Positions 1 through 9,318 are shown, numbered from the stretch's first letter. The stretch: 64,000 bases of DNA from Stutzerimonas kunmingensis (GCF_900114065.1 NZ_FORS01000003.1:248001-312000); one strand, 5' to 3'. Translations and numbers: made by a program. The notes: generated by a model from the sequence alone, not told the origin.

Positions 1-1
1 C

Positions 2-835
2 GCCTACTTCATGGCGCCTACGTTGCGTCGCAAGGTCAAGCCGGTCATCGAACTGATGGAAGCGCTGCCGACGGTGATTCTCGGGTTCTTCGCCGGCCTG
101 TTCCTGGCTCCCTTCCTGGAGAACCACTTGCCGGGCACCTTCAGCCTGCTGCTGTTGACGCCGATCGGCGTTCTACTCGCCAGCTGGGCCTGGAGTCGGC
201 TGCCTGAGCGTCTGCGGCTTAGCGTTCCGGATGGCTGGGAAGCCGTGCTGCTGATTCCTGTGATCCTGCTGGTTGGATGGGGCTCGATTGCCGCCAGCGG
301 TCACTTGGAGAACTGGCTGTTCGATGGCGACATGCGTCATTGGCTGTCCAACGATCTGGGTATTCCGTTCGATCAGCGCAACGCTCTGGTGATCGGACTG
401 GCAATGGGCTTTGCGGTGATCCCGACCATCTATTCGATCGCCGAAGACGCCGTGTTCAGCGTGCCCAAGAGCCTCACCCTGGGCTCCCTGGCGCTCGGTG
501 CCACGCCCTGGCAGACGCTCACCCGCGTGGTGCTGCTGACCGCCAGCCCTGGCATCTTCTCCGCGCTGATGATCGGCATGGGCCGGGCCGTGGGCGAAAC
601 CATGATCGTGCTGATGGCCACCGGCAACACGCCGATCATGGAGGCCAACATCTTCGAAGGCATGCGCACCCTGGCGGCCAACGTGGCAGTGGAGATGCCG
701 GAGTCGGAAGTAGGTGGAACGCATTACCGCGTGCTGTTCCTCGCCGCGATGGTGCTGCTGATGTTCACCTTTGTGATGAACACCCTGGCTGAAGTTATCC
801 GTCAGCGCCTGCGCCGCAAGTACGCCAGCCTGTAG
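2..835 (+). CDS. pstC: phosphate ABC transporter permease PstC (5' truncated)
   Basis: Inner-membrane permease of the PstSCAB high-affinity phosphate importer. The reading frame is open to the first base of the window, so only the C-terminal 277 residues are present; pseudomonad PstC is a long form of roughly 700 residues. The visible part starts inside the first cytoplasmic coupling helix region (EALPTVILGF), has several hydrophobic segments, and contains the EAA-type loop LGSLALGATPWQT followed by GRAVGETMIVLMATG, which contacts the ATPase. It is followed by pstA, pstB and phoU in the same direction, the classical order. An internal ATG at 11 is not the real start. The Pho box and pstS would lie upstream, outside the window. 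Confidence 0.95.
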   Translation, partial: AYFMAPTLRRKVKPVIELMEALPTVILGFFAGLFLAPFLENHLPGTFSLLLLTPIGVLLASWAWSRLPERLRLSVPDGWEAVLLIPVILLVGWGSIAASGHLENWLFDGDMRHWLSNDLGIPFDQRNALVIGLAMGFAVIPTIYSIAEDAVFSVPKSLTLGSLALGATPWQTLTRVVLLTASPGIFSALMIGMGRAVGETMIVLMATGNTPIMEANIFEGMRTLAANVAVEMPESEVGGTHYRVLFLAAMVLLMFTFVMNTLAEVIRQRLRRKYASL

Positions 836-849
836 CAAAGAAAAGAGCC

Positions 850-863
850 ACGCCTTCGGGCGT
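850..863 (+). other. UUCG-capped stem-loop between pstC and pstA
   Basis: The sequence ACGCC-TTCG-GGCGT forms a 5-bp GC-rich stem with a stable UUCG tetraloop, just after the pstC stop. A second small stem (AGCC-GAATTT-GGCT, 870-883) follows. There is no T-run, so this is not an obvious terminator. It may stabilise the 3' end of the pstC mRNA or tune pstA relative to pstC. Function is inferred. Confidence 0.4.
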
Positions 864-912
864 AGACGCAGCCGAATTTGGCTACGAGAGATTTCGACAA
901 AGGTATCGATCC

Positions 913-2583
913 GTGAAAAAGGATTCGCTGAACACCTGGATCAAGAGCGGCACCCCCTGGATCTGGATGAACGCTGGCGCCGTTTCCATCGCCGTGATCA
1001 TGACGCTCGGGTTGCTGGCGGTGATAGCGGTGCGTGGTCTGGAGCATTTCTGGCCGTCCGACGTTGTTGTGGCTGATTACCAGATTCCCGGTGCAGAGCC
1101 GCGCGTGATGGCTGGTGAGGTGGTGCAGGTAGAAGAAGTGCCACGCGCGCGTCTGGCAGCCAGCGGGCTTCCGGTCGACGTCGAGGGCGGCGAGTTCATG
1201 ACTCGCGAGCTGCTCAAGGTCGGCAACCGCGAAGTTTACGGTGCGGACTTCTCCTGGGTCGTCGGGGAGTGGTTGAGCAATCAGCGCAAGCCCGCCGATC
1301 TGGTCGCACTGGAGCGCCGCGAATGGGGAAACTTCTATGGCGAGCTGCTCGCTGTGAAGGAAGAGGGCAATCTGGTTGCAGAGGGCGCGGCCGCCTGGGG
1401 TGAGCTTCAACAGCGCATCGACCGCATCGACGAGCTGCATGCCCGGATCGCTCGGCTGGAGGCGGTGGACATCGGCCGGATCAACCACGGTCTGGAGCGT
1501 CTGCGTCTGAAGACCCGCAAACTTGAGCTGGATGGGCAGCTCGATGCGGCTGCACAAGCCGCTCTGGATGCCGAGCGTGCTGAGTGGGACGCCGAATACA
1601 AACAGCTGGAAAGCCAGCTGGTCGCGCTGTACGGGGAGTTCAACCGCGACAGCGTCACCATGCGCACCATGGACGGCCAGGAAAAGGAAATCAGCCTGGG
1701 CAAGGTTGTCCGAGCGTACCGTCCGAACGCGATGTCGTTGCCTGAAAAGATGGGTTTCTACTTTGCCAAGCTCTGGGAGTTCGTCAGCGACGAGCCGCGT
1801 GAGGCCAACACTGAGGGCGGCATCTTCCCCGCGATCTTCGGTACCGTGCTGATGACCCTGATCATGGCGGTGATCGTGACGCCATTCGGCGTGATCGCCG
1901 CGGTCTACCTGCGCGAATACGCCAAGCAGGGCGTGCTGACCCGCATCATCCGCATTGCGGTGAACAACCTCGCCGGCGTGCCCTCGATCGTTTACGGCGT
2001 GTTCGGCCTGGGCTTCTTCGTCTACGTCCTGGGCGGGTCGCTGGACCGCATCTTCTACCCCGAAGCGGCGCCGGCACCGGTGTTCGGCACGCCGGGCCTG
2101 ATGTGGGCCTCGCTGACCCTGGCGATCCTCACCCTGCCGGTGGTCATCGTCGCCACCGAGGAAGGCCTGGCGCGCATTCCGCGGATTCTGCGTGAAGGCT
2201 CGCTGGCACTCGGGGCGACCAAGTCCGAGACCCTGTGGAAGGTGGTGCTGCCAATGGCCAGCCCGGCCATGATGACCGGCCTGATCCTTGCCGTTGCGCG
2301 TGCCGCCGGCGAAGTGGCACCGCTGATGCTGGTCGGGGTGGTCAAGCTGGCGCCGAGCCTGCCGCTCAATGGCAACTACCCGTATCTGCATCTGGATCAG
2401 AAGATCATGCACCTGGGCTTCCATATCTATGACGTCGGCTTCCAGAGCCCCAACGTCGAGGCCGCGCGGCCGCTGGTCTATGCCACAGCGCTGCTGCTGG
2501 TGCTGGTGATCGCCATCTTGAACCTGACTGCGGTCGTCATTCGTAACCATTTGCGCGAAAAATACAAAGCGCTCGACCACTAA
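913..2583 (+). CDS. pstA: phosphate ABC transporter permease PstA
   Basis: Second permease subunit of the phosphate importer. It starts with GTG at 913, preceded by an AAAGG ribosome site about 9 bases upstream. At 556 residues it is the long pseudomonad form: an N-terminal membrane segment (about residues 15-40), a large periplasmic insert with a charged, coiled-coil-like stretch (about 150-225), then the conserved five- to six-helix ABC permease core from about residue 305. The EAA loop REGSLALGATKSETLWKVVLP and ARAAGEVAPLMLVGVV near residues 420-470 match the PstA/PstC family. E. coli PstA is about 296 residues, so the first 250 residues are lineage-specific. It is co-transcribed with pstC and pstB. 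Confidence 0.95.
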   Translation: MKKDSLNTWIKSGTPWIWMNAGAVSIAVIMTLGLLAVIAVRGLEHFWPSDVVVADYQIPGAEPRVMAGEVVQVEEVPRARLAASGLPVDVEGGEFMTRELLKVGNREVYGADFSWVVGEWLSNQRKPADLVALERREWGNFYGELLAVKEEGNLVAEGAAAWGELQQRIDRIDELHARIARLEAVDIGRINHGLERLRLKTRKLELDGQLDAAAQAALDAERAEWDAEYKQLESQLVALYGEFNRDSVTMRTMDGQEKEISLGKVVRAYRPNAMSLPEKMGFYFAKLWEFVSDEPREANTEGGIFPAIFGTVLMTLIMAVIVTPFGVIAAVYLREYAKQGVLTRIIRIAVNNLAGVPSIVYGVFGLGFFVYVLGGSLDRIFYPEAAPAPVFGTPGLMWASLTLAILTLPVVIVATEEGLARIPRILREGSLALGATKSETLWKVVLPMASPAMMTGLILAVARAAGEVAPLMLVGVVKLAPSLPLNGNYPYLHLDQKIMHLGFHIYDVGFQSPNVEAARPLVYATALLLVLVIAILNLTAVVIRNHLREKYKALDH

Positions 2584-2657
2584 CAGCCGATAACACGCGG
2601 GAGGCCGGTGCCGCGATCGCGGCCCGCTTCTAGCCTCCAGCGATACGGAGACATCTC

Positions 2658-3488
2658 ATGTCACAAGCAAAGACGCATTCCATCGACATTTCGGCGCTGG
2701 GTCGTGAAAAGCGAGCGCTGAGCCTGAACAACGAAGCCGTGGCCATCGAAGTGCCCGATCTGAGCCTCTATTACGGGCAGAAGCAGGCACTGTTCAACGT
2801 CAGCATGAACATTCCCAAGCAGCGCGTGACTGCCTTCATCGGCCCGTCCGGCTGCGGCAAGTCGACCCTGCTGCGCTGCTTCAACCGCATGAACGACCTG
2901 GTCGACGGCTGCCGCATCGAAGGCGCCATCAACCTCGACGGCCATAACATCTACCGCAAGGGCGAGGACGTGGCCGACCTGCGTCGCCGCGTCGGCATGG
3001 TGTTCCAGAAGCCCAACCCGTTCCCCAAGAGCATCTACGAGAACGTGGTCTACGGCCTGCGCATCCAGGGCATCAAGCAGAAGCGCGTGCTCGACGAGAC
3101 TGTCGAATGGGCGCTCAAGGGCGCTGCGCTGTGGGATGAGGTGAAGGACCGTCTGCACGAATCGGCTCTCGGCCTCTCCGGCGGTCAGCAGCAGCGTCTG
3201 GTCATCGCCCGCACCATCGCCGTGCAGCCGGAAGTACTGCTGCTCGACGAGCCGAGTTCGGCCCTCGACCCGATCTCCTCGCTGAAGGTCGAAGAACTGA
3301 TCTACGAACTGAAGGCCAAGTACACCATCGTCATCGTCACCCACAACATGCAGCAGGCCGCGCGGGTTTCCGACTACACGGCGTTCATGTACATGGGCAA
3401 ACTGATCGAGTACGGCGATACCGATACGCTGTTCACCAACCCGGCCAAGAAGCAGACGGAAGACTACATCACGGGCCGCTACGGCTAG
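2658..3488 (+). CDS. pstB: phosphate ABC transporter ATP-binding protein PstB
   Basis: Cytoplasmic ATPase that powers PstSCA phosphate uptake. All nucleotide-binding motifs are present: Walker [10 protein letters not shown] (about residues 61-69), Q-loop in [13 protein letters not shown] signature LSGGQQQR (about 175-182), Walker B VLLLDEP and the switch histidine in IVTHNM. The 276-residue length is slightly longer than E. coli PstB (257) owing to an N-terminal extension of about 25 residues. ATG at 2658 follows a GGAG site at about 2647. The 74-bp gap after pstA contains a perfect palindrome (GCCGCGATCGCGGC, 2610-2623) that could fold. Confidence 0.97.
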   Translation: MSQAKTHSIDISALGREKRALSLNNEAVAIEVPDLSLYYGQKQALFNVSMNIPKQRVTAFIGPSGCGKSTLLRCFNRMNDLVDGCRIEGAINLDGHNIYRKGEDVADLRRRVGMVFQKPNPFPKSIYENVVYGLRIQGIKQKRVLDETVEWALKGAALWDEVKDRLHESALGLSGGQQQRLVIARTIAVQPEVLLLDEPSSALDPISSLKVEELIYELKAKYTIVIVTHNMQQAARVSDYTAFMYMGKLIEYGDTDTLFTNPAKKQTEDYITGRYG

Positions 3489-3520
3489 TCTGGCCATGTC
3501 AGAGGGCGCCAGGCGGCGTC

Positions 3521-3561
3521 GGCGGAACTTGCCGTACAAATCGTACTGTCTGCGTTCCGCC
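3521..3561 (+). repeat. inverted repeat in the pstB-phoU gap
   Basis: An 8-bp inverted repeat, GGCGGAAC (3521-3528) and GTTCCGCC (3554-3561), encloses 25 bases that contain a second small repeat (GTAC...GTAC). A further 6-bp hairpin, GGTGCG-CTG-CGCACC, lies at 3622-3636. No T-run follows either one. They may cause partial termination or processing between pstB and phoU, but this is inference only. Confidence 0.35.
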
Positions 3562-3673
3562 TCCTTGCCTGACACGCTCTGCCAAAGCCCGGACGGGTTT
3601 GCGTGGTATTCAATCTACCTAGGTGCGCTGCGCACCAGATCCGCCTAGCGGCAGTCTCCTCGGAGCGAGAACA

Positions 3674-4402
3674 ATGATCAGCAAAGACAGCCACACCCAA
3701 CACATCTCCCAGCAGTTCAACGCCGAGCTCGAGGAGGTGCGCAGCCACCTGCTGGCCATGGGCGGGCTGGTGGAGAAGCAGGTCAATGACGCGGTGACCG
3801 CCCTGATCCAGGCCGATTCGGGCCTCGCTCAGCAGGTGCGCGACGTCGATGACCAGATCAACCAGATGGAGCGCAACATCGACGAGGAGTGCGTGCGCAT
3901 CCTCGCCCGCCGTCAGCCGGCAGCCTCCGATCTGCGCCTGATCATCAGCATTTCCAAGTCGGTGATCGACCTTGAGCGCATCGGTGACGAGGCGACCAAG
4001 ATCGCCCGCCGCGCCATCCAGCTGTGCGAGGAAGGCGAGTCGCCCAAGGGCTATGTCGAGGTGCGCCACATCGGCGACCAGGTACGCAAGATGGTGCAGG
4101 AAGCGCTCGACGCCTTTGCCCGCTTCGATGCCGACCTCGCGCTGTCGGTGGCGCAGTACGACAAGACCGTCGACCGCGAATACAAGACCGCGCTGCGCGA
4201 ACTGGTCACCTACATGATGGAAGACCCGCGCTCGATCTCCCGCGTGCTCAGCGTGATCTGGGCGCTGCGCTCGCTGGAACGCATCGGCGACCACGCACGC
4301 AACATCGCCGAACTGGTGATCTACCTGGTGCGCGGCACCGACGTGCGCCACCTGGGCCTGGCGCGCATGGCCGAGGAAGTGGAAGGCTCGAAGGAGCGCT
4401 GA
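3674..4402 (+). CDS. phoU: phosphate signalling regulator PhoU
   Basis: Cytoplasmic helical protein that links the Pst transporter to PhoR/PhoB signalling and limits phosphate uptake. The chosen ATG at 3674 follows a GGAG site about 8 bases upstream and gives 242 residues (MISKDSHTQHISQQF), the usual pseudomonad length; the frame could extend upstream to 3623 but that part is not PhoU-like. Two PhoU three-helix repeats are visible, each with the metal-binding E/D-xxx-R-IGD signature: VIDLERIGDEATKIA (about residues 97-111) and LRSLERIGDHARNIA (about 199-213). Last gene of the pst operon; the following gene is on the opposite strand. Confidence 0.96.
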   Translation: MISKDSHTQHISQQFNAELEEVRSHLLAMGGLVEKQVNDAVTALIQADSGLAQQVRDVDDQINQMERNIDEECVRILARRQPAASDLRLIISISKSVIDLERIGDEATKIARRAIQLCEEGESPKGYVEVRHIGDQVRKMVQEALDAFARFDADLALSVAQYDKTVDREYKTALRELVTYMMEDPRSISRVLSVIWALRSLERIGDHARNIAELVIYLVRGTDVRHLGLARMAEEVEGSKER

Positions 4403-4520
4403 TTCGCGGTCGCGGGGCGGGCAGCGATGTCCGCCCGGCGCCAAAATCTGCGGACAGAGCCGCCGCTGGCGTTGAGGCTCGACCCATCCACCTGCATCGG
4501 TTCGCCCGCACGGATGCCGC

Positions 4521-5435
4521 TCAGGTGCGGATCAGCGCCTCGCTCAGATAGTCGATCAGTGCCCGCGTCTTCGGTGGCAGATGATGATTCTGCCGCCACA
4601 GCAGCCAGGCCGCGCCCTGGTATGAACCGGTGTAGCGCCACTGCGGCAGCACTTCGCGCAAACGACCCTCAGCCAGCGCCTGGGCCGCGGTGAAGTGTGG
4701 CAGGCAGGTGATGCCCAGGTGTTCCAGCGCCACCAGCAGCCGCGCCTCGCTGTGGTTGCTGATGTAGCGACCGCGCACCGTCACCGTCTCCTGCTGCTCC
4801 CCGCGGCGCAGGTGCCAGCGATTGTCTCCCGCCGTTTCTCCCAGATACAGACAGCTATGGCGCAGCAGGTCCTGCGGATGTTGCGGCTCGCCGTGACGCT
4901 GCAGGTATTCGGGGCTGGCGCAGAGCAGCTGGCGTACCGGTCCGAGTGGCTTGCCGGCCAGGCCTTCGGGTGGGTTGTCGGTGACCAGTACCAGCAGGTC
5001 GAAGCCGTCCTCGATCAGGTCCGGACTCTGGTCGCTGATCCGCAGCTGCACATCGACCTCGGGGTAGCGCTGCAGAAAGGCCGGCATCAACGGCCCGACG
5101 ACGAACTTGCCATAGGCCTTGGGTACGCTCAGGCGCACCAGCCCGCGTGGGCTGCGCATCAGCCGTTCGCCGATGGCGACGGCCGCGTCGGCCGCATCGA
5201 GCATATCCCGGCAATGCTGGTAGAACTCCGCCCCGGCCTCGTTGAGCCGCAGCTGGCGCGTCGTGCGCTCCAGCAGGCGCAGCGCCAGGGCCTGCTCCAG
5301 CCGGGCTACCTGGCGGCTTACCGCCGACGGTGTGCTGCCCAGCAGCCGCGCGGCGCCGGAGAAGCTGCCGGCCTCGACCACCCGCACGAACACGGCCATG
5401 TAGGGCAGCAGGGTTGCGCTGTCATTCGTTCCCAT
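4521..5435 (-). CDS. LysR-family transcriptional regulator
   Basis: Regulator of 304 residues. An N-terminal winged helix-turn-helix (about residues 10-70: FVRVVEAGSFSGAARLLGSTPSAVSRQVARLE) is followed by a substrate-binding domain of the LysR type. The sequence resembles the CrgA/YafC-like subgroup that often controls a divergent neighbour gene. It is transcribed away from the EamA transporter gene, with 88 bp between the two start codons, so control of that exporter is the natural hypothesis. ATG at 5435 is the only sensible start. The ligand is unknown. This pair sits at the junction between the pst operon and the glpQ-side block. Confidence 0.88.
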   Translation of the reverse strand: MGTNDSATLLPYMAVFVRVVEAGSFSGAARLLGSTPSAVSRQVARLEQALALRLLERTTRQLRLNEAGAEFYQHCRDMLDAADAAVAIGERLMRSPRGLVRLSVPKAYGKFVVGPLMPAFLQRYPEVDVQLRISDQSPDLIEDGFDLLVLVTDNPPEGLAGKPLGPVRQLLCASPEYLQRHGEPQHPQDLLRHSCLYLGETAGDNRWHLRRGEQQETVTVRGRYISNHSEARLLVALEHLGITCLPHFTAAQALAEGRLREVLPQWRYTGSYQGAAWLLWRQNHHLPPKTRALIDYLSEALIRT

Positions 5436-5523
5436 GTGGAACAGGTCCTGTGCTGTTTCGCTGGATTATCGACCGTGCCGACAGGCCCGACAATCAGCGC
5501 CTGATTGGTGCAGGGAGTCGAGC

Positions 5524-6435
5524 ATGAAAGGTTCATTGAGGCAGGGGCTGTGGCTGGCCGATGGCATGCTGCTGATGGTGGCGCTGATCTGGGGCAGCAG
5601 CTATGCGGTGGCCAAGCAGGCGCTGCTGTTCTATCCGGTGCTGGGGTTCCTGGCGGTCCGCTTCGGCCTGACCTTTGTCCTGCTGCTGCCGCAACTGCGC
5701 GGCGCCGGTCGCCGGGCGCTGCGCCCCGGTCTGCCGCTGGGGCTGGTGATGCTGGCGATCTTTCTCTGCGAGACCTGGGGCGTGATGCTGACCAGCGCCA
5801 GCAATGCGGCGTTTCTGATCAGCCTATGCGTGGTGATCACGCCGTTCATGGAATGGCTGCTGCTGCGCCAGCGGCCGCACAACACGCTGTTCCTAGCCTG
5901 CGCGATGTCGCTGGCGGGCGTCTGGCTGCTGACCGGCGGCCCGCAGCTGTCGCTCAATCTCGGCGATGCGCTGATGCTGGCCGCCGCGTTGCTGCGCGCG
6001 GTGCTGGTCTGCCTGACCCGGCGCCTGACTGCCGGCCGGGAAATCCCGGCACTGGCGCTGACCGCGGTGCAGAGCGGAGTCGTCGCGGCGGGCTGCATCC
6101 TGCTCGGCGTGTCGCTGCCGGGCGGACTGCCGGCGCTGCCAGTGGAGCCGGGCTTCTGGTTCGCCATGCTGTATCTGGTGCTGTTCGCCACGCTGTTCGC
6201 CATGTTCGCGCAGAACCGCGCGCTCGGGCGCAGCAGTGCAACGCGGGTGTCGCTGCTGATGGGCTCCGAACCGCTGTTCGGCGCGATCATCGCCGGTCTC
6301 TGGCTGGGTGAGCGGTTGGGGCCGATGGGTTGGGCGGGTGGGTCGCTGATCATGCTGGCAACGCTGTGCACCCTGGGCATCGGCCGCCAGCCCGCGCCGA
6401 GCGCGGCTGGCGATGGTGCGCCGATCCGTGCCTAG
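5524..6435 (+). CDS. EamA/DMT-family transporter
   Basis: Inner-membrane protein of the drug/metabolite transporter superfamily. The ATG at 5524 has an AGGGAG ribosome site just upstream and gives 303 residues; the frame is open back to 5434 but without similarity. About ten hydrophobic helices form two EamA repeats. The first begins LWLADGMLLMVALIWGSSYAVAK and the second carries the typical GSEPLFGAIIAGLWLGERLG motif near the C-terminus. Substrate is unknown; members export amino acids, metabolites or drugs. It is divergent from the LysR gene and convergent with the DUF3482 gene, which ends 30 bp beyond. Confidence 0.87.
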   Translation: MKGSLRQGLWLADGMLLMVALIWGSSYAVAKQALLFYPVLGFLAVRFGLTFVLLLPQLRGAGRRALRPGLPLGLVMLAIFLCETWGVMLTSASNAAFLISLCVVITPFMEWLLLRQRPHNTLFLACAMSLAGVWLLTGGPQLSLNLGDALMLAAALLRAVLVCLTRRLTAGREIPALALTAVQSGVVAAGCILLGVSLPGGLPALPVEPGFWFAMLYLVLFATLFAMFAQNRALGRSSATRVSLLMGSEPLFGAIIAGLWLGERLGPMGWAGGSLIMLATLCTLGIGRQPAPSAAGDGAPIRA

Positions 6436-6465
6436 CGCGTACGCACGGCCGGGCTTGCAGACCGG

Positions 6466-7839
6466 TCAGCTCTGCCGCAGTTCGGCCTGCAGCTCATCCA
6501 GCGCGGCCTGCCGCTCCCCGTCCTGCAGGCGGGCGCCGGGGTTGAGTGAAGACCACTCCGGATGCGCGCGGCAGCGCTGCAGCGCATCGGGCAGCTTGCC
6601 CTCGCGCCAGCCCTGATCCTGCGGAGTGGCCAGGCGGATCGCTTCCGTGGCAGCGTGCCCTCGGGTGGCGAGCACGGCGAGCAGCTGGCGCTGTCGCAGG
6701 GCGAGCAGGCGCAGCACGGCGTCATCGACGCTCAGTTCACGCTGGCCCTTTAATTTGCCCAGCAGGCGATTGCCATAGTGCCGCGCGGTCTGCGCGCCGC
6801 CGCCGGCAAGGGCGCCGAGCAGTGCCGCCGCGCCGAGGGTGATGCCGCCGACCATCAGGTCGACTCCGGCACCGGCGGCCGCGCCTGCGGCCATACCACT
6901 GCCGATCTTCACGCCCAGCTGCTTGAGTGTTTCCGGATTGAACAGGTCGTCGCCCCAGCGGCCGTCGAGCAGTGGCAGGTCGCTGGCTGCCGCCTGCTCC
7001 TTGCGGAAGGCATACAGGCGCAGCAGGGATTCGACGCAGCGCTGTTCGCGGCCACGCACGGCGTCATGCAGTTCACGTATGGCGCCGCGCTCCAGTTCCG
7101 GCTGTGCGGCCACGCTGCGTCGGCAGGCGGCGACGTCCACCAGCAGCTCGGCGATCAGCCGCTGGCCGCTGACCAGGCGCGCCGCGGCCTGTGCTTCATG
7201 GTCCTCGATCAGCCGCTGCAGCTTGGGCCGCGCCTGTTCCAGCAGCAGCGCCAGGCTTTCGTACAGCCGGCGCTCGCCGTCCACGGGCGGCGCCACGCTG
7301 TCGAAGCGCACCAGCGCATGCAGGCCGAGGCGGGCCAGCGCCTGACGCCATTCCTCCTCGCGATGGCCGGGCTGGGCAACGAAGTTGAGCACCGGCAGCA
7401 GCGGCTTGCCGCAGCCGGCGAGTACCGCCAGCTCGTCCTTGTACTTGGCCAGTACCGGCTCGCGGGCATCGATCACGTAGAGCCCGGCATCGCTGGCGAG
7501 CAGCTGGCGCAGCACCTTGGCTTCCTGCTCGAAGCGCTGGCGCGCCTCGCTGCCGTCGAGAAAGCGCGCGGTTCGCGCCGGGCCGTCGAGGCGTTCGCCG
7601 GGGCGCTCCACGCGTTCCAGGTAATCGAGCAGGGCGATGGCATCTTCCAGGCCGGGGGTGTCGTACAACTCCAGCAGCGCCTCGCCGTCCACCGACAGCC
7701 GTGCGCCTTCGACATGGCGGGTGGTGCTGGGACGGTGCGAAACCTCGCCGAAGCCTGCATCACGGGTCAGGGTGCGCAGCAGCGAGGTCTTGCCGACATT
7801 GGTATGGCCGACCACGGCGAGCTTCAGGGCTTCAGTCAT
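6466..7839 (-). CDS. DUF3482 GTPase
   Basis: Predicted Era/MnmE-like small GTPase with a C-terminal DUF3482 domain. The start at 7839 (MTEALKLAVVGHTNVGK) is chosen because the P-loop GHTNVGKTS then falls at residues 10-18; the frame continues upstream but overlaps the preceding gene. Other visible motifs are a switch-I-like TTRHVEGA and G3 DTPG. The C-terminal half (about residues 290-457) has a glycine/alanine-rich hydrophobic hairpin (IGSGMAAGAAAGAGVDLMVGG) suggesting membrane association, then a helical tail. Its ATG overlaps the DUF2868 stop by 8 bp (ATGACTGA), so translation is coupled and the two products probably act together. Cellular role unknown. Confidence 0.85.
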   Translation of the reverse strand: MTEALKLAVVGHTNVGKTSLLRTLTRDAGFGEVSHRPSTTRHVEGARLSVDGEALLELYDTPGLEDAIALLDYLERVERPGERLDGPARTARFLDGSEARQRFEQEAKVLRQLLASDAGLYVIDAREPVLAKYKDELAVLAGCGKPLLPVLNFVAQPGHREEEWRQALARLGLHALVRFDSVAPPVDGERRLYESLALLLEQARPKLQRLIEDHEAQAAARLVSGQRLIAELLVDVAACRRSVAAQPELERGAIRELHDAVRGREQRCVESLLRLYAFRKEQAAASDLPLLDGRWGDDLFNPETLKQLGVKIGSGMAAGAAAGAGVDLMVGGITLGAAALLGALAGGGAQTARHYGNRLLGKLKGQRELSVDDAVLRLLALRQRQLLAVLATRGHAATEAIRLATPQDQGWREGKLPDALQRCRAHPEWSSLNPGARLQDGERQAALDELQAELRQS

Positions 7840-9226
7840 GTCCGCTCTCCAGCCAGCCCAGCGGCGTCGTGGTGGAATGGGGCAGGCCCAAGCTGTCCAG
7901 CGCCTGGTGCCAGTCATCCAGGCGCGCGCTGTCCAGCGCCTCGCCCGGCGGCGCCTGCAGCAGCCAGACGCGGGTCGCAGCGGCGCAGCGCGACAGCTCG
8001 CCGATCAGCGCCAGGGTGCCGCGATCCGGCGAGCGCCGGGGATCGCAGGCGATGGCCAGGCGCGCCGGCGGAAAACGGGTGAGCTGATCGAGCAGGCGTC
8101 GGCGCCCCTCGCGATCGTCGAGGATGCCGGCATCGGCGATGCCCTTGGACAGAGCCGGTGGCCAGGGGCGACTGCCGTCCAGCTCGATGGCCACCAGTAC
8201 GGCGCCGGCGCTGCCCTCGAGCTGAGCGCCGGCGCTGGGAGCGTGCAGTTGGGCGGGTGCTGCATCACTGATGCCTAGCCGCTCACTCGGCGGCTGCAGG
8301 CGTTCGCGGAGCAGACGATAGGCCGGCAGGTTCAGGTCGAGCTTCAACGCGGCACGGCCGCGGCGCCAGCGCCACAGGCTGAACCCCGCCAGCAGTAGCC
8401 GCGGCAGCAGCCCGTAGATCAGCAGCACGCCAACCAACCAGCCGGCCCAGAGCTGGCGGGCACCTTCCAGATCACCGCCGAGTGCGCCGCTGGCGCGGAT
8501 CTGCCCGGCATCCGGCACGCTGAAACCGAGCAGTGCCGGCAGCGCGCCCAGGGCCTGGGTCAGGCCGACGAAGGCGCTTTCACCGAGAATGGTGGTCTCC
8601 CAGACGAAGCCATAGCGCCGCGTAGCCAGTAGCGCCAGTAATGTCAGCAGCGCGCTGCCCATCGCCAGCAGCCACAGGCCATGCACGCCGACACCCAGCA
8701 GCCAGCGACCGAGCCGGTGCTGGTGCAATACGCTCAGCAGCGCTGGTGCCAGTTGCGCGGCGCGGGCGTTGCGGGCGAGCTTTTCGCTCAGCCAGAGCCA
8801 CAGCCGCCCCAGCGCACCGCCGCTGTCGCCAGCGAAGAGCAGGCCGAGCAGCCAGCCGAGCAGGGTCAGCAGGTTCAGCCCGAGCAGGCTACCGAGCGCC
8901 CAGAACACATTGACCGGTCGCTGCCCGTCGCCCAGTGCAGCGAAGGCCAGGCCGGCGCCGGTGAAGACCGCGAGCAGCGCCAGCGCGAACCCACCCAGCC
9001 GTGCGCCCTGGCGCCAGTGCAGGAGCGCTTCGACCAGCCCGTCACGGCGCGCCAGCCAGAGTGCACGCTGCTCGATCAGCACGGGGAGATCACCGCCTTG
9101 GGCACGGGCCTGGCGGTTGGCTTCGTCGTCGTCCAGCGGCCCGGCATGCTCTTCGCGCAGGCGCACGGCTTCGGTCAGCCAGAGGCGGTCGAGCGTATCG
9201 AGATCAGGGGCGGGGCGGGCTATCAC
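7832..9226 (-). CDS. DUF2868 membrane protein
   Basis: Protein of 464 residues of the DUF2868 family, no known function. A soluble N-terminus of about 65 residues precedes hydrophobic segments at about 72-97, 103-130, 170-205 and 258-288, followed by a cytoplasmic C-terminal domain of about 175 residues that includes VLVAIELDG and LAIACDPRRSPDRG, reminiscent of an alpha/beta fold with acidic strand ends. It is the upstream partner of the overlapping DUF3482 GTPase gene; the pair recurs in pseudomonads as far as I recall. A membrane anchor or effector for the GTPase is the simplest inference. Confidence 0.83.
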   Translation of the reverse strand: MIARPAPDLDTLDRLWLTEAVRLREEHAGPLDDDEANRQARAQGGDLPVLIEQRALWLARRDGLVEALLHWRQGARLGGFALALLAVFTGAGLAFAALGDGQRPVNVFWALGSLLGLNLLTLLGWLLGLLFAGDSGGALGRLWLWLSEKLARNARAAQLAPALLSVLHQHRLGRWLLGVGVHGLWLLAMGSALLTLLALLATRRYGFVWETTILGESAFVGLTQALGALPALLGFSVPDAGQIRASGALGGDLEGARQLWAGWLVGVLLIYGLLPRLLLAGFSLWRWRRGRAALKLDLNLPAYRLLRERLQPPSERLGISDAAPAQLHAPSAGAQLEGSAGAVLVAIELDGSRPWPPALSKGIADAGILDDREGRRRLLDQLTRFPPARLAIACDPRRSPDRGTLALIGELSRCAAATRVWLLQAPPGEALDSARLDDWHQALDSLGLPHSTTTPLGWLESGHD

Positions 9227-9318
9227 ACGGCATCTCGCTGGCGGGTCGTGCCTTGAGGATAACCGCTGCCGTGGGGAACGGGAAAACGGGGAGCCGTTGC
9301 GGCTCCCCGCTGGGGCCC

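Noticed and set aside
802..2580. 592-residue open frame on the minus strand opposite pstA
   Set aside because: A GC-rich antisense shadow of pstA with His/Gln/Arg-rich low-complexity translation; no ribosome site or family.
2610..2623. GCCGCGATCGCGGC palindrome as a repeated genome element (HIP1-like)
   Set aside because: Only noted once as a distinct element in the gap; likely an intra-operon fold, not a repeat family.
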